The notes beneath the pieces are model-generated. The model did not search any database and had not been told where the DNA came from. It was given only the letters and a program-made list of their open reading frames with translations. Source: Drosophila persimilis (Eukaryota > Arthropoda > Insecta > Diptera > Drosophilidae). From it: a DNA stretch of 64,000 nucleotides. Location: the NCBI RefSeq assembly GCF_003286085.1, contig NW_020825330.1, positions 1,116,001 through 1,180,000 of the forward strand. Direction: 5' to 3'. Shown one piece after another: positions 12,845 through 24,267 of the stretch. Position 1 is the stretch's first letter. The number at the start of each line of letters is the position of its first letter. The position numbers were made by a program, and so were the translations under genes.

Positions 12845-14308
12845 ATGAGCGAAACAAATGGAAAGATCAAATATATGGTAGCGGATACCACAGCATTCAT
12901 CAATGCAGTTCCCCTGAATGTAAGTCGACTGCGAGATCAATCAATAACGCTTTAACCAATTATTAAATCCGTTCGTTACCAGGAATACGCCGAGAGTGTT
13001 CTTACTGTGCCCGATGTGGTGGCCGAGGTGCGCAATAAACGCCAGATACGTCGCCTCTGTGTGCTGCCGTTTGGCCTGGAGGTGCGTGAACCGCGACCCG
13101 AAAGCGTCAAGCACTGTGTGGAGTTCGCCAAGAAGACGGGCGACTATGCCAGCCTCTCTGGCATCGATCTGAAGGTTATCGCGCTCTCGTACGAACTGGA
13201 GAGCGACAATGTGGGCACAGAGCATCTGCGCAAAGAGCCAGTGATGGCCCAGACCATTGCCTCCAAGGAGGAGCCCAAGGAAATGCAGGAGGCCAACAAT
13301 AAGCGTCTTGTGGGCTGGTACATGCCCGAAGGCGAAGAAGGGGAAGGCGAAGAAGGGGAAGGCGATGAGGACGACGATGATGAAGATGTTGAGGATGTGG
13401 ATGAGGATGTAGATAAGGACAAGTCTGTAGATAACGTAAAAGCTGCCATTGAGGCTCAGATCAACGGACTGGCGCTGCCCACCGAAAATCCCCCCGAGAC
13501 AAAGGATGATGACATCTCCGAGGAGGACCTGAAGAAGCTGCTGGAGCAATTGAGCTGTGATTCCGACGCCCCGGAGTACGATCTCCTTGTGGCCCAGGCC
13601 CATACAGAAGAGGATGAAACGGAGCAAGAACCGGAACAGCAATCCTCCAACAGCAATCAGGACGATGACGTCGGCGACGACGGCTGGATCACCCACTCGA
13701 ACATCAGGAGCGCCAAGAAGGCACTCGAGGGCAAGGTGGAGTCCGATGCGGTGCCCTTGGTGGCCTGCATGACCACAGATTATGCCATTCAGAATGTGCT
13801 CAAGCAAATGAATCTGAACTTGGCCGCCCTCAATGGGCGCATCATCAAGCAGCTGCGCACGTATATCCTCCGCTGCTACGCCTGCTTCAAGACCACCAGC
13901 ATCATGACCAAAGTCTTCTGTCCGAACTGCGGCAACAAGACGCTCAAGCGCGTCGCCGTCAGCCTGGATGAGAACGGGAAGCAGGTGATCCACATCAATA
14001 CGCGTCGCCCCCTGACGTCCAAGTACAAGAACCAGAGCCTGCCCAAATTCCAAGGCGGCAAGCATTCGCGGAATCCCATTCTATTCGAGGACCAGCCCAT
14101 GCCGCGCCAAATGCCATCGCGCGTGGCCAAAACGAAGACCAATGCCATGGACGAGGACTACATAGCGGGCTACTCGCCATTCGTCCTCCGCGACGTCGAC
14201 TCCAAGTCGGCCATGCTCCGCTCCAAGGGCAATCTGAAGGAGTGGGCGCGAAACAACAACTTTGAGGAAGATCGTCGTCGCAAGCACTACAATCGTCTCT
14301 ACAAATAG
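12845..14308 (+). CDS. Nob1: Nob1, PIN-domain endonuclease of 40S maturation
   Basis: Two coding exons, 12845-12919 and 12983-14308, joined GT-AG in phase, give 466 aa. The N terminus (KYMVADTTAFI) starts a PIN domain, with an early acidic residue expected to bind metal. A strongly acidic Glu/Asp linker follows (about residues 140-165). A C-terminal zinc ribbon has RCYACF and FCPNCG cysteine pairs (about 320-345). NOB1 cleaves 20S pre-rRNA at site D to make the 3' end of 18S rRNA in late cytoplasmic pre-40S particles. It is divergent from ZAP3 across DRE sites and convergent with Naxe. The usual family length is about 410-460 aa, so this is complete. Confidence 0.95.
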
Positions 14309-14379
14309 GGGGGGATCAGGGTCGGGGTGTCAGGGAGGGGTCCATAGCATAAGCTTTCCATTAATCCGTGTAATCTGTG

Positions 14380-14385
14380 TTTATT
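14380..14385 (-). terminator. Probable Naxe poly(A) signal AATAAA
   Basis: On the minus strand an AATAAA lies about 36 bp past the Naxe stop codon, a few bases from the Nob1 signal on the other strand. The convergent transcripts therefore likely share antisense 3' ends. Confidence 0.5.
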
Positions 14386-14390
14386 TCGAG

Positions 14391-14396
14391 ATTAAA
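14391..14396 (+). terminator. Probable Nob1 poly(A) signal ATTAAA
   Basis: An ATTAAA hexamer lies 83 bp after the Nob1 stop, in the 112 bp gap before the Naxe stop. It is a common variant of AATAAA. The 3' ends of the two convergent genes probably overlap. Confidence 0.5.
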
Positions 14397-14420
14397 CGCG
14401 TCCTACAAACACACACACAC

Positions 14421-15346
14421 TTACAGCCTGACAACCAGCTTGGAGCCGTAGTCTGGCAGATTGAGCTGGTATTTACGCTGAAGGGCGGGCGGCACAAAGC
14501 GTCCGCCCAGGTAGTGATGCTCTCCTTTGAAGTGCTCTGCACAGAGCTTGGGGGCCGTCAAGGAGATGAGCAGCTTCGGTTCAAAGTCGCACTCGCTCTG
14601 CTTGCCCTTCTCCACATCCCAGCCGCTGGGTATGTCCACACTGCGACAAACAAAGAGACCCATTACAGATCTCCAAAGAAGCTGCTGCTGCATTCTCACC
14701 TGGCTATTGGCACCTTTGTTTCCTGCATCATCTTTACCAGGGGCACAAAATCTTCGCGTACCGGCGGCTTGAAGCCAAAGCCAAATAGAGCATCCAAGAT
14801 CAGGTCATAGTCCTCCTCGGCATCTGACAAAGAGGGGCACTTTTTAACGCTAGGTATCTCCATGTGGTGGCACTGATTGGTCAGATTCTCGTACAGCGAC
14901 ATCAGTGTGGGTTTTGGATAGTAAACGGTGGGCTGGTAGCCCATCAACGACAGATGCCGGGCACAGACCAGACCATCGCCACCATTGTTTCCCGGGCCAC
15001 AGACGACCAACACTCGCGGATGGGTCTGGGCGGGAAAGCACTCGGCCACGGCATCGGCACAGCTTAATCCGGCCAGTTCCATTAGCTGACCCACATGGAA
15101 CATCTCGAATAGATCGAGGTCCAGTTCGATGGCCTCGCTTTGACTCAGATACTTGACCATATTTTTGCAAGATTGCAAGCTGAAATGACGTTTTAATTGT
15201 TGGTTTTGTCTTTGCTGTTGCTTTTCGATTATTGCAAAATGCGAGAATGGCAACCGGCTTTGCGTGTTTTTTGTACGCCAAAGCAGTTGACAATTCCTTG
15301 AGATGCATCCATTCCACCGGAGACATTGCCAGCTAGGCAAGCGCAT
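14421..15346 (-). CDS. Naxe: NAD(P)H-hydrate epimerase (YjeF_N domain)
   Basis: Two exons, 15346-14700 and 14640-14421, joined in phase, give 288 aa. The YjeF_N domain shows [10 protein letters not shown] near residue 115 and VDIPSG just after the splice junction, both family signatures. The enzyme epimerises damaged (R)-NAD(P)HX so that the partner dehydratase can restore NAD(P)H. About 60 Arg/Gln/Ser-rich residues before the conserved domain look like a mitochondrial presequence. An internal Met ([12 protein letters not shown]) could start a cytosolic form. The ATG at 15346 is the first of the open frame. A DRE octamer at 15448-15455 lies about 100 bp upstream. Confidence 0.94.
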
Positions 15347-15447
15347 ATTTCCTCACTTAATTTAGTACTTAAATAATTGAAAAATTACAAACAAAATATT
15401 AACTAAAATAAAATTACATCGCTATGCAGCTGGAACAAAGACAAGTC

Positions 15448-15455
15448 TATCGATA
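15448..15455. promoter_or_regulatory. DRE (TATCGATA) upstream of Naxe
   Basis: A perfect TATCGATA sits about 100 bp upstream of the Naxe ATG, in the 229 bp between Naxe and the stop of the zinc-finger gene. It is the DREF/BEAF-32 recognition octamer and the most likely Naxe promoter element. Confidence 0.6.
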
Positions 15456-15523
15456 GCCTCAAGCGATAGTTGAACGAACAACCGATGACCCGCTATTTGA
15501 ATCAAATTTCAAACGTTAAACAC

Positions 15524-15529
15524 TTTATT
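15524..15529 (-). terminator. Probable poly(A) signal of the ZAD zinc-finger gene
   Basis: On the minus strand an AATAAA lies 47 bp past the stop codon of the zinc-finger gene. It sits between that gene and the Naxe promoter. Confidence 0.45.
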
Positions 15530-15575
15530 TGTTCTTATATCAGGTACACGCTAAAATACAACAAAATATGTTCTT

Positions 15576-16953
15576 TCAGATGGCTTCGCGGGCCCGACCA
15601 TCACTACCACGACCCCCGCAGGTCAGCTCCTGCTCCCTGTGGCCGCTGTGACGTTGCTGGTGGATTTCCAGGGTCTGGCGCGTGATGCACGGCTTGTTGC
15701 ATTGCGCACAGGCGTAGGGCCAAAGGGTTTTGTCATGGCTGCGCATGTGGGAGGCAAGCCGCTCCCCGTCGGAAAAGCACTTGGAACACACATCGCAACG
15801 GGAGGGTCGTTGCTGCTGGTCGCTGGCGTGCAGGCGCTCGTGCCTTACCTGGGAGGCATGCGTCCCAAAACGTTTCTCGCAATGGACGCACTGGAAGCGC
15901 CGCTGGCCCTCATGCACCACCCGCACATGACGACTGATAGCGCTCTTGTGGCGGAACAGCTGCGGACACTGCTGGCACTTGAATTTCTCCCAACTGGGGT
16001 TGTGTATGCGCAGATGGGTGAGCAGCTCCGTCCGCGTCACCTTGGCCACGCCACAGTGCTCGCAGACGTGCTCCTTGCGCTGGGCGTGCCGCTTCAAGTG
16101 CTCGCCCAGTGCATTCTTGGTGCTATACTGGCGGTTGCAGTGCTCGCAGATCAGATGCTGCGCCTCCTCCAGCTGCTGCTGGGCAGACCCGCTGCCGCTG
16201 CCTCCGCCGCTCCCCTGGGACGACGGATGGGAGTTGCGCATGTGCGAACGGAGCTGCTCATAGCGCGTGAAGGACTTGTCACAGTTGCGGCAGAGGAATG
16301 GCTTGGCATGACCTTGGTGCACGCTGCGGATGTGGGCCTCCAGGTAGGGCAGCTTGTAGACCTGCTTTCCGCACTGGTCGCAAGCCAGGGACCCCCCTCC
16401 TCTCTTGCTGGACGATACTGAAATCGAGGCGGTGTCGGTTGCCTGTTCGGCTGCATCTGCCGACTCTTGCTGAGTCAGCTCAAGCTCCTCCTCCTCCTCG
16501 CTGTCTCGGGGCTCGTCTTTTATCGAAACATCGCTGGGCAGCAGCTGAGGAGAGACGCTAAGAGAGCATTAGGCAAACGAATGTTGGCATAAACAAGTGT
16601 CGTATATCAACCAGCTGTGTTTCTAGGTGCGGCGGCTGTGCCTCCCCCCCGGCTCCTGCTGCGACGGAATTTTTGGCCTGCGCTTCGAAGAGTGGAGTCA
16701 GCTTTTCATTCGATTCTTGCGCGACCTTGCACAGTTCTTCGAAATACTCAATGGCGTTGTAGCAGAGGGCGCATATCTGCTTGGGAAAGCCTTGAGGCTG
16801 CTCCAGCACATCGATGCCGAAAAACTTCTTTAGCATGTGCACCGAACGCGAGTGGAGATTGTCCAAACTGTGGTCGGAGCAGTGGTCCTTGAGCTCGCGC
16901 AGTTGCCGCAGGCAGATGCGACATTGTCGGGCTATATTCGCGATGGTAAACAT
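15576..16953 (-). CDS. ZAD-type C2H2 zinc-finger protein, eight fingers
   Basis: Two exons, 16953-16612 and 16544-15576, give 436 aa. The donor is a weak GTTGAT but keeps phase 0; unspliced reading stops within about 20 codons. An N-terminal ZAD (CRIC near residue 11, ICALC near 61) is an arthropod zinc-coordinating dimerisation module. An acidic Glu/Asp linker follows, then eight C2H2 fingers. The first begins CDQCGKQV and the last CAQCNKPC. A Gly/Ser/Gln spacer separates fingers 2 and 3. ZAD-ZNFs are sequence-specific DNA-binding nuclear proteins; some act at insulators or in heterochromatin. The target cannot be read from the sequence. A 260-aa ORF on the other strand is a shadow. Confidence 0.9.
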
Positions 16954-18324
16954 TACTCAGACGCGGCCAGTTTTAAACCGAAAAACCCGAAAGATGAATA
17001 AAAACCGTTCGCGTCGTTGTTGCTGGCGCTGGTGCTGCAGCGATCTATAGATTAGCGGGCGGAACGCCCGAAAGGAGTTATCAGCAGACAAATTTTAGCT
17101 ATTCGTTCTTCTTTTCCTCCGCGGAACAGTGTTGCCATTTTAGCCTATTAACGACTAGATCTAGCTTATTTGAAAACGGATATGCTTGAAAAATTATGAA
17201 AATGCTTATAGCTCTAAATCTAGCCTTTTCAGATTTCACTTTGCTTATGTTTTCCTTTTTATAACCTACATTTATTTTTAGATATTTTTTAAGGAAAATC
17301 TAACGAAAAGTAACTTGTACGTATTTTGGTGTATCATGGTATTTTATACTTCATTTAAGGAGTGGCTGCGCAAGGTACCTGCGGATCAGTAAAGACCTAC
17401 TGCTGCTTTTGCAAATGCACGTTTACTTCAAAACTTTTTTACAAACGTCAACATGTAGGAACAAAGAATTGAAGGCATTGGCCAAAAGAATCAAATTAGA
17501 TTTATAAAAAATCTATAAAACGGATGCACATGAGTCGCTTATGTGTGTGCAACAGTTCATAATCGTTCCAGCGAAAAGAATACCGATTCGAATAGCGAAT
17601 TGGATGAAATAATAACACAATTAGAAATGTAAATATTTATGTGTTGTTTTATTTTTAGCCTATTTTCTAAAATTTTTAGCTTGCTCAAAATCTGGCAGCA
17701 CTGTCGCGGAATCAAACAATATATTGTTCGCGAACGACGTCCAGCGCTGGCGAAACATCGATAGTAAAATATCGATACAACTCTTAGCGATGAGCGGTGA
17801 CTTCTGTGACATGATCACTGGGCAACAGTTTAATTAGTTACTGTCATTAGAAAAAAAAATGTATATTCCAATTGAAATGCACTTTTTTTTTAGCTACATT
17901 ATAGAAGTATTGATATATGTGGCAGCAGGAAGCACTTCTGACTCCATAAGGCATAAATATTCTTGATCAGCATAAATATCATATAGTCTCAGATATTCTC
18001 AGAGCTAGAGCAACCAAATAAGGAGCAGACCGGATTACCCACAATTTTATTCCCGCTCGCATTCATTGTGCTCCCTAAACCCTAAGCTAACTGAGTATCG
18101 GGTAATTTTGTTCTGCTAAATTTATACTGTGACTGTGACTTTTCCCTGTGAAGTGAGGCATCAATAATCGATATTTCGTACCCTTCACATCGGTTTTCCT
18201 GCCATCACTCATTTCTCTATCGGAATCGGAGCTGACAACTGTGATTTTTTGTGTGATCGTTTGAAGAATTTCCCGAATAGTTTTTGGTTAATTTGTTAAT
18301 AGCTTTTAAAGTAAATTGAGCACG
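16954..18324. promoter_or_regulatory. Divergent intergenic region, ZAD gene and Ntf-2
   Basis: This 1.37 kb interval separates two divergent start codons. It holds a DRE octamer at 17770-17777, a related ATCGATAG at about 17757, and an AT-rich segment bounded by inverted ACAGTG-type ends (17126-17704). No ORF with coding character was found. Confidence 0.6.
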
Positions 18325-20439
18325 ATGTCGCTAAACCCCCAGTACGAAGATATTGGCAAGGGCTTCGTCCAGCAGTACTATGCCCTGTTCGACGACCCGG
18401 CAAACCGTGCAAGCGTGGTCAATTTCTACAGCGTAAGTTTTTCTGTGTCTTTCCTGGCCTGAAATGGACGCTTTAGTTTGTGAAACTTTGCGGGGGTGTC
18501 GCTGCGGCAGCGGTAGCAACAATTGTATAGGTGTTCTCGGCTGCAGCTGCGCCTCCTCTTGGCGCACAGGTGACGTGCGTTGCGCCCTTGAAAAAGTCCA
18601 CCTTCTCTCGTGCAGCCTCATCCGATGCGGATATAAAAAAGGGCGCGCAAATGAAGAAAATCATATATGAGAAGCCTGGGTTGATTCAACGGAAAAGCTT
18701 GAGGTGGCTTGAGCGTCTTCTCGAATCTTCCCATCGGTCCGGGTACACACATACACCCAATAAACGCGCGCCTGTACGTATATACAAAAATCTTCATATA
18801 TATATGCTGCGAGGCCTGTGTGTGTGTGTGTGAGTACATATGTACGATGTGCGATTTTTCATGAAACAATTATCTTTCAAGGCAACAGAATCCTTTATGA
18901 CCTTCGAGGGCCATCAGATACAGGGAGCTCCTAAAATATTAGAAAAGGTTCAGGTAAGTGTCCATATATGTTCTGTATACATATCTTTAAGAAGTTATTC
19001 AAACGTAGCCTCCCATTGTTCCACAGAGCCTGAGTTTTCAAAAGATTACAAGAGTGATAACTGCTGTCGACTCGCAGCCCACCTTCGATGGAGGAGTGCT
19101 CATTAATGTCCTGGGACGACTGCAGGTAAGCTCTGAGGGTTCACAACACCCCGCAAAAAGGGGAAGCCAATCGAAAGAAGTCTCGGTGCAATTTCGAAAA
19201 TATACGAAAATGTACCGCTACGGCTTCGTCCGACTTTGCACGCGCTGCTCGATCAGGGACGCGTTTAGATTGCTTCGATCGCAATGCCTCCCGACATACA
19301 CAAAAATATATATACATACACATGTACATATATATATCGTATATTTCAAATTTAAAAAAAACTCAATTAATGGAACAACAACAACAAAACAACAGACCGA
19401 CGAGGACCAGCCGCATGCCTACATACAGACCTTTGTGCTGAAGCCCGTCGGCGGTAGTTTCTTTGTGCAGCACGATATCTTTCGGCTATCGCTGCACGAT
19501 GTGTAGCCCCCCCGGCAGTCGTCCTCCTCTTCCCACCACCACCACCAACAAGAGAGCAATCGGGCACGAGGCAGGCCAAGTAAAAAGAGAAGCGACACTT
19601 TTGTTGAGTTTACTGCTAAGAAATCCAAGAATACCTCAACTTCAACCTCAACCCAGAAACCCAACTAAGACACAAAGCCCGTCTGTGTATCCGTCTCCGT
19701 ATCTCCGTCTTTTGGTATCCGAATCTAACTCGAACGTAAATCCGTAACGTAACGAAAGTACATTCTAAGCGTTAAATCTGCTGTTTGTCATATTGCTGTT
19801 GCTGTTACTGTTTTCGCGTTATCATCTCCTTCCTTCTCCCTCTTTCTGGTCTTCTAATTTTCAAAAACCAAATTACAATCTCGTGATTCATTAATCCCCA
19901 TAATTTACATGTTTCACATTTCATTTTGAGCATGTTTTTCTTTTTTGAGTTGGATCTTAACATTGAAAAACTCCCGGTACTCGACGAGTGAGTGGGCAAA
20001 AAGGGTTTACTCTCTTTCTCTCTCTCTCTCTCTCTTTCTATGTCCGTCTGAATCTCGAACATTTTAGAAGTTTTAACAAGAGAATATGTATGTATCTATA
20101 AATAATATAAATACAAAAAAAAACTTTTTAACCAAGTAAAAAATCTCGTGAGTAGCGGGTATATCTGATGTCCGGAATATCACTCCGGCCGTATCGTTTT
20201 TCCTCACTTTTCCGCTAGAACTTTGTTTTTTTCGCTTTTCAATTTATTTTTGCACGCCTTTTAATCGAAATTCGGTAAAACAATTGATGGAAGATTAATA
20301 ATTATTGGATTTCTACCTTTTGCAGTGCGACGACGATCCCCCGCATGCCTTCTCGCAGGTCTTTATGCTGAAGGCCAATGCAAACTCGTTCTTTGTGGCC
20401 CACGACATTTTCCGTCTAAATATACACAATACTGCATAA
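18325..20439 (+). CDS. Ntf-2: Nuclear transport factor 2, alternative last exons
   Basis: Common exons are 18325-18432, 18882-18953 and 19027-19125. Exon 3 ends in phase 0 and can join either 19396-19506 (129 aa form) or 20326-20439 (130 aa form). Both last exons have good acceptors and their own stop. The protein is a single NTF2 domain (cone-shaped alpha+beta fold) from the opening NPQYEDIGKGF to FFVQHDIFR or FFVAHDIFR. It dimerises, binds Ran-GDP and FG nucleoporins, and carries Ran-GDP into the nucleus. Human NTF2 is 127 aa, so both forms are full length. A DRE octamer (17770) lies about 555 bp upstream. Poly(A) signals occur at 20504 and near 21763. Confidence 0.95.
19396..19506 (+). CDS. 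Ntf-2: Ntf-2 alternative last exon A
   Basis: This 111-bp exon follows an AACAG acceptor and encodes 36 residues, starting TDEDQPHAY and ending LSLHDV before a TAG. It is homologous to the exon 0.8 kb downstream (shared pattern DxxPHAx.QxFxLK.....FFV.HDIFRL), so the pair arose by exon duplication. Confidence 0.9.
   Translation, partial: TDEDQPHAYIQTFVLKPVGGSFFVQHDIFRLSLHDV
20326..20439 (+). CDS. Ntf-2: Ntf-2 alternative last exon B
   Basis: This 114-bp exon follows TTTTGCAG and encodes 37 residues, starting CDDDPPHAF and ending NIHNTA before a TAA. A strong polypyrimidine-like tract and an intact frame indicate a functional exon. It replaces exon A, because each has its own stop codon. Confidence 0.9.
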   Translation, partial: CDDDPPHAFSQVFMLKANANSFFVAHDIFRLNIHNTA

Positions 20440-21800
20440 GTAATATCCATAAAAACACATAACCACACCCAAAGATGCGGCGCAGAACAAAACGGAAAAG
20501 CTCAATAAAAAAATCAGACAATTCGTCAAAAAAAAAATTATTGGAACAGCTCAGCAACACTACAACATAGAAAGCCAGTAACAGCTTTGAAATATCAACA
20601 AAAACTCAACAACAGCAATATAATGTAAAGAGAAAATCAACCGCAGCTTCATCAAAAGCATCGCATGGCTGTTTGTTGCATGGCTTTCTTTGTTGTGTTG
20701 TTGTTATGCTCTCTAGAAACAACTCAGCAACCGTGGAACAGCAACACATCAATGTCCACAATTCAACAACAACCACAACAACAGCAGCAGCTCAACAACA
20801 ACAACAACAACGGCTAGCTCAATCCATGGCTAGGGTAGGAGGTCCATGCCTATGGCCAGACGCATACGCAGTGCCGCAGCAAGTTCTCACGTTTATCAGG
20901 AATGAACAAAACAGAATGAAAAAAGAAATTAAATTCTAATTACTATTACTATTACTATGTAAACGAAATGAGCGAATGCCGCGCTCCGATCCCCTATACA
21001 TATTTTTTTCGGACCATTTTCCATGTCAATGACTAATTTAAAAAGCGGACGATTTACTTTTTATTGAGACTAAATCTCACACAAAACAGACAAATTATTA
21101 CACTTACATTTAAGCGAGTTTAGGGGACAAGGACGATCATATTGACGAGAGTAAGAGAGTGACTAACGTGTATGCAAAATGTACGAGCAATCTTAGAATG
21201 TGTGTAAAGCAATAGCAATTGTAAAAATCTGATGCGTCTGATGCGTTCGATCACAGAGAGAATGGATGCATGCGAGCTGCTAGAGTAGCTAGCAGCGTCT
21301 CCCATCACTCTCTGGGAATCTATCGCATCTAACAGACGCATGGAATCGCTGAAGACGATCTGAACGTATGCAAATGTAATCTAAGATGCGTTTCTGTGGC
21401 GAAGGCAACGCAATCGAAAATTATTGTAACAATCATAGATGCATCCAATCGTTTCCAATTGTGTTTTAAAATCTAAGAATGCACCCGAGGGAAAGCGCTA
21501 GAGTGGCTATAACCTCTGCAGTTGTATTAATCTAAGGCATCACCACCATCACACACAGCACAGCACGTTGGGTAGGTTCGGTAGGGGAGAACTTGGGGGA
21601 GCTCGCTAGTAAGTTGTAAGCTATTCAGTTGTATGTGTGGTTAGTGTTATTCTAAAGAGCGAATGTTTGAGTAAAAAATATATAAATAAATGAAATTAAA
21701 TGAACTCTAAATCTGAAACTGAATCTGCGACTTATGGACTATTAAATGCGTATGAAAGAAGCAATAAAAAAACACAAAATAAAGGTTGTGTGAGGCCCGT
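20440..21800 (+). other. Probable long 3'UTR of Ntf-2, repeats
   Basis: The 1.36 kb between the Ntf-2 stop and the convergent membrane-protein stop has no supported gene. It holds AATAAA at 20504 and two more near 21763-21783, CAA/CAG repeats at about 20760-20815, and AT-rich DNA. The distal signals suggest a 3'UTR reaching the next gene; this is inferred. Confidence 0.5.
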
Positions 21801-22700
21801 TCACTTGTCCCGAAAGGTGAAGATGGCATCGAATCCAAAGAGCACGCCATTGACGATAGACAGTGAGGCCTTGATCAGCGCCAGGTCGCGTGTCCGTGTC
21901 CTGAAAGAGAACTCCCAAGCCTCGATGATGAACACACCGCTTGCCACGAATAGGGCGCAGCCCATGACGCTGAAGAATATGTCGATGCGCTTGTGAATGG
22001 GTGCCCGCATCAGAACGCCTAAAATGATGGGAGGATGATGGATTGGAGTGATATGTATCAGCGCCAGGTAGTATTTGAGCACTTACCAGCAAATACCCCA
22101 ATCACCACGATAATGTAGCCCGTGAAGGTGCCGGTGGCCAGAAAGGATGTCATAATATCGCGATCGTTGAAGCTGTAAAAGTGCAGCACCAAACAGGCCA
22201 CGGCAAACCCCTAAGGAGAGAAGCGAGCAGATGGCATATTGAGCATTGCTTTTGAGCGGATATGCGCTATCCAACACTCATTGGGTTCAGTGTTCGTTAA
22301 GGGTAAGCGCGAAATAGGTCAAGCATGGCGGATGGCGAAATGATGAATACTCATTGATTCAGGTTTTTTTCAGACTGAAACTTCTCAGCATTAAAAGCGA
22401 GCTATTGCCAGCTTAGCACTATATCAGTTCAGTGTTGGTTAGGGATAAGCAACTTTTAAACAAAAAAACAAACATTTTCCCAGGATTCAAAGCGAGCTAT
22501 ATCCGGGTCCAAACCAATTGAAACACTAATAGCATGGCACTCTTCGAAGAATAAGAGTGCACTTTAATATCCTTGTGAGCACTTTTCCTCTACCACTTTT
22601 CACTCGTAACATTCCAACAAAAGATCACTTGAAAAAAATTATTTACCAATTCCAGAAATTTGACCACATTGAGGCGACCTTTACGTTCACCGTGCGACAT
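21801..22700 (-). CDS. Small four-helix membrane protein, unidentified
   Basis: Three exons, 22700-22647, 22210-22087 and 22018-21801, join in phase to 131 aa. Four hydrophobic segments are visible: after MSHGERKGRLNVVKFLEL (beginning GFAVACLVLHF), TGTFTGYIIVVIGVFAGVLM, IDIFFSVMGCALFVASGVFI, and the stretch around IKASLSIVNGVLFGFDAIF. The short charged N and C termini with paired helices resemble MARVEL-like tetraspan proteins of insects. I do not recognise the gene, and MARVEL membership is only a resemblance. There is no signal peptide. Intron 1 (22211-22646) contains a degenerate direct repeat. It is convergent with Ntf-2. Confidence 0.85.
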
Positions 22701-24267
22701 TTTATGAAACTGTTGCCGATGGTAGTCCTCGAAGATGTGATCCAGTTTGAAGACGCTCCCTATTTCGATCCGTTCAGCGTGTACACGACCAAAGCGGAAC
22801 GTAAACTGATTGCTGCTTGCCCCCGTGGATGCTGTGTGTGGCAAGCGAGAGGCTATGCAAATCTCTGATGTTCTGCAGCAGATCGGATTGGATTGGATGA
22901 CCAGCGAACGAGCGCGAAATTAATTAATTACACTTTTGGGCGGCGGCTCGAGAGGACCCGAGAGGAAATAGGCTTTTCATTTTGTGGCTCTGTTTATCTG
23001 CTGTTTATCGTGAAGTGGACACCGCCTGGCGTGCTTTTCTTCTGTAAGACGGAACCGCAACCAGACATCCCACAATTTTACAGAGCGCACTTAAGGAAGG
23101 CCCCCTTGACTGTCTGAAGACTGGGAATAGGAATGGGCATGGGCATGGGCATGGGGCGGGGATGTTGTGTGCCTCATAATTATTGTTATGTTTGGGGCAG
23201 AGCACACATTATTTCTCGGATTATGAAATGATTATGATTCTATTATGATGCGGCCCCATATTGCTAATGATTTGCAGCTAGAAGGTTATGTCAAGATTTA
23301 TGCCCCGACTCTCTGGACTGAGAATGGGGGAATGGGGCCATTAGGTTAAGTTGCTCATTTTGGAGGGGCAGTCCCCATTTTAAGAGCATTCTTATAAATT
23401 TCGATTCTTATGATTCGAAAAAGGAGATTGGTTGTAGTTTTATGGCAGCATTAACATTTTTGTAATCCATTATGTACCAGTTTTGGATCAGGTTTGCATC
23501 AGAAACCCGTTTTCTATACTTAAGTATGGATATATGTATCTATTTTTAGAGGAGAAGTGCATCTGAATGCTATAGATCCATAGAAATATCTGATTGTGGA
23601 GCGCTCTTCAGGGGATTCGAAAGGTAAAAAATATAGATGAATAGTTAATAGTTAAAAGGCCCAAACTTTTAAAAATTTATTTTCTGTGATTTCAAGTGTT
23701 CTCCCAACCTTAATGGGGAGAACGAAATGCTCTTATCAAAAAAGCACAAAGCTTTGAAGCACCTGCTGATATGATACACCCCTCATATGAAAATCTATGT
23801 ATGTACCTTTCGACCTATTTTTGAACCTTGCTTATCTCTCCACTCCCTCGATTAATCCCCTTTCCCTACCTTATGCACGGAACGGGAGGGAGCTTCGTTT
23901 ACGATTCTCGCAATTTTCCAGAACGAAAGCTAATTGAGCTTTGGAGCTTTTTGTCTTTGCAATTTTACGCTAATTACCGGCAATTTGTATGCTTTTGTTG
24001 TTTCATTTAATTTTAATCATAGCAAAACGGGTATTTAGTAGATAAATACCCTGTTAATTACATGCCAACCCCTTGGGGGAAATGCTAGATCTGATCATAT
24101 TCGAGCCAACATGTTCACACAGACAACTAACCCAACCCAGTATATACCCCTTTAGGGGCGAGCTCTACAGGGCATGCAATCGCGGTATTACTAGTTTTCC
24201 CTCACTTGTCGTGCATCGAACGATTCAGTCTGTGAGTGCACGCGAAAGGTCTGTCTGAGGTCTCAAA
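22701..24267. other. Intergenic region upstream of Mgstl
   Basis: The 1.57 kb between two divergent genes contains no supported coding exon. Visible structure is a (GGGCAT)n-like G-rich tract at about 23122-23160 and AT-rich DNA. The sequence just before 24268 is probably the promoter of the first Mgstl transcript. Confidence 0.5.

Noticed and set aside
12941-14065. 374-aa minus-strand ORF opposite Nob1
   Set aside because: Nob1 on the plus strand has PIN and zinc-ribbon signatures; the antisense frame is a His/Leu-rich shadow.
15639-16421. 260-aa plus-strand ORF opposite the zinc-finger gene
   Set aside because: The minus strand has eight regular C2H2 fingers and a ZAD; the plus frame is a codon-bias shadow.
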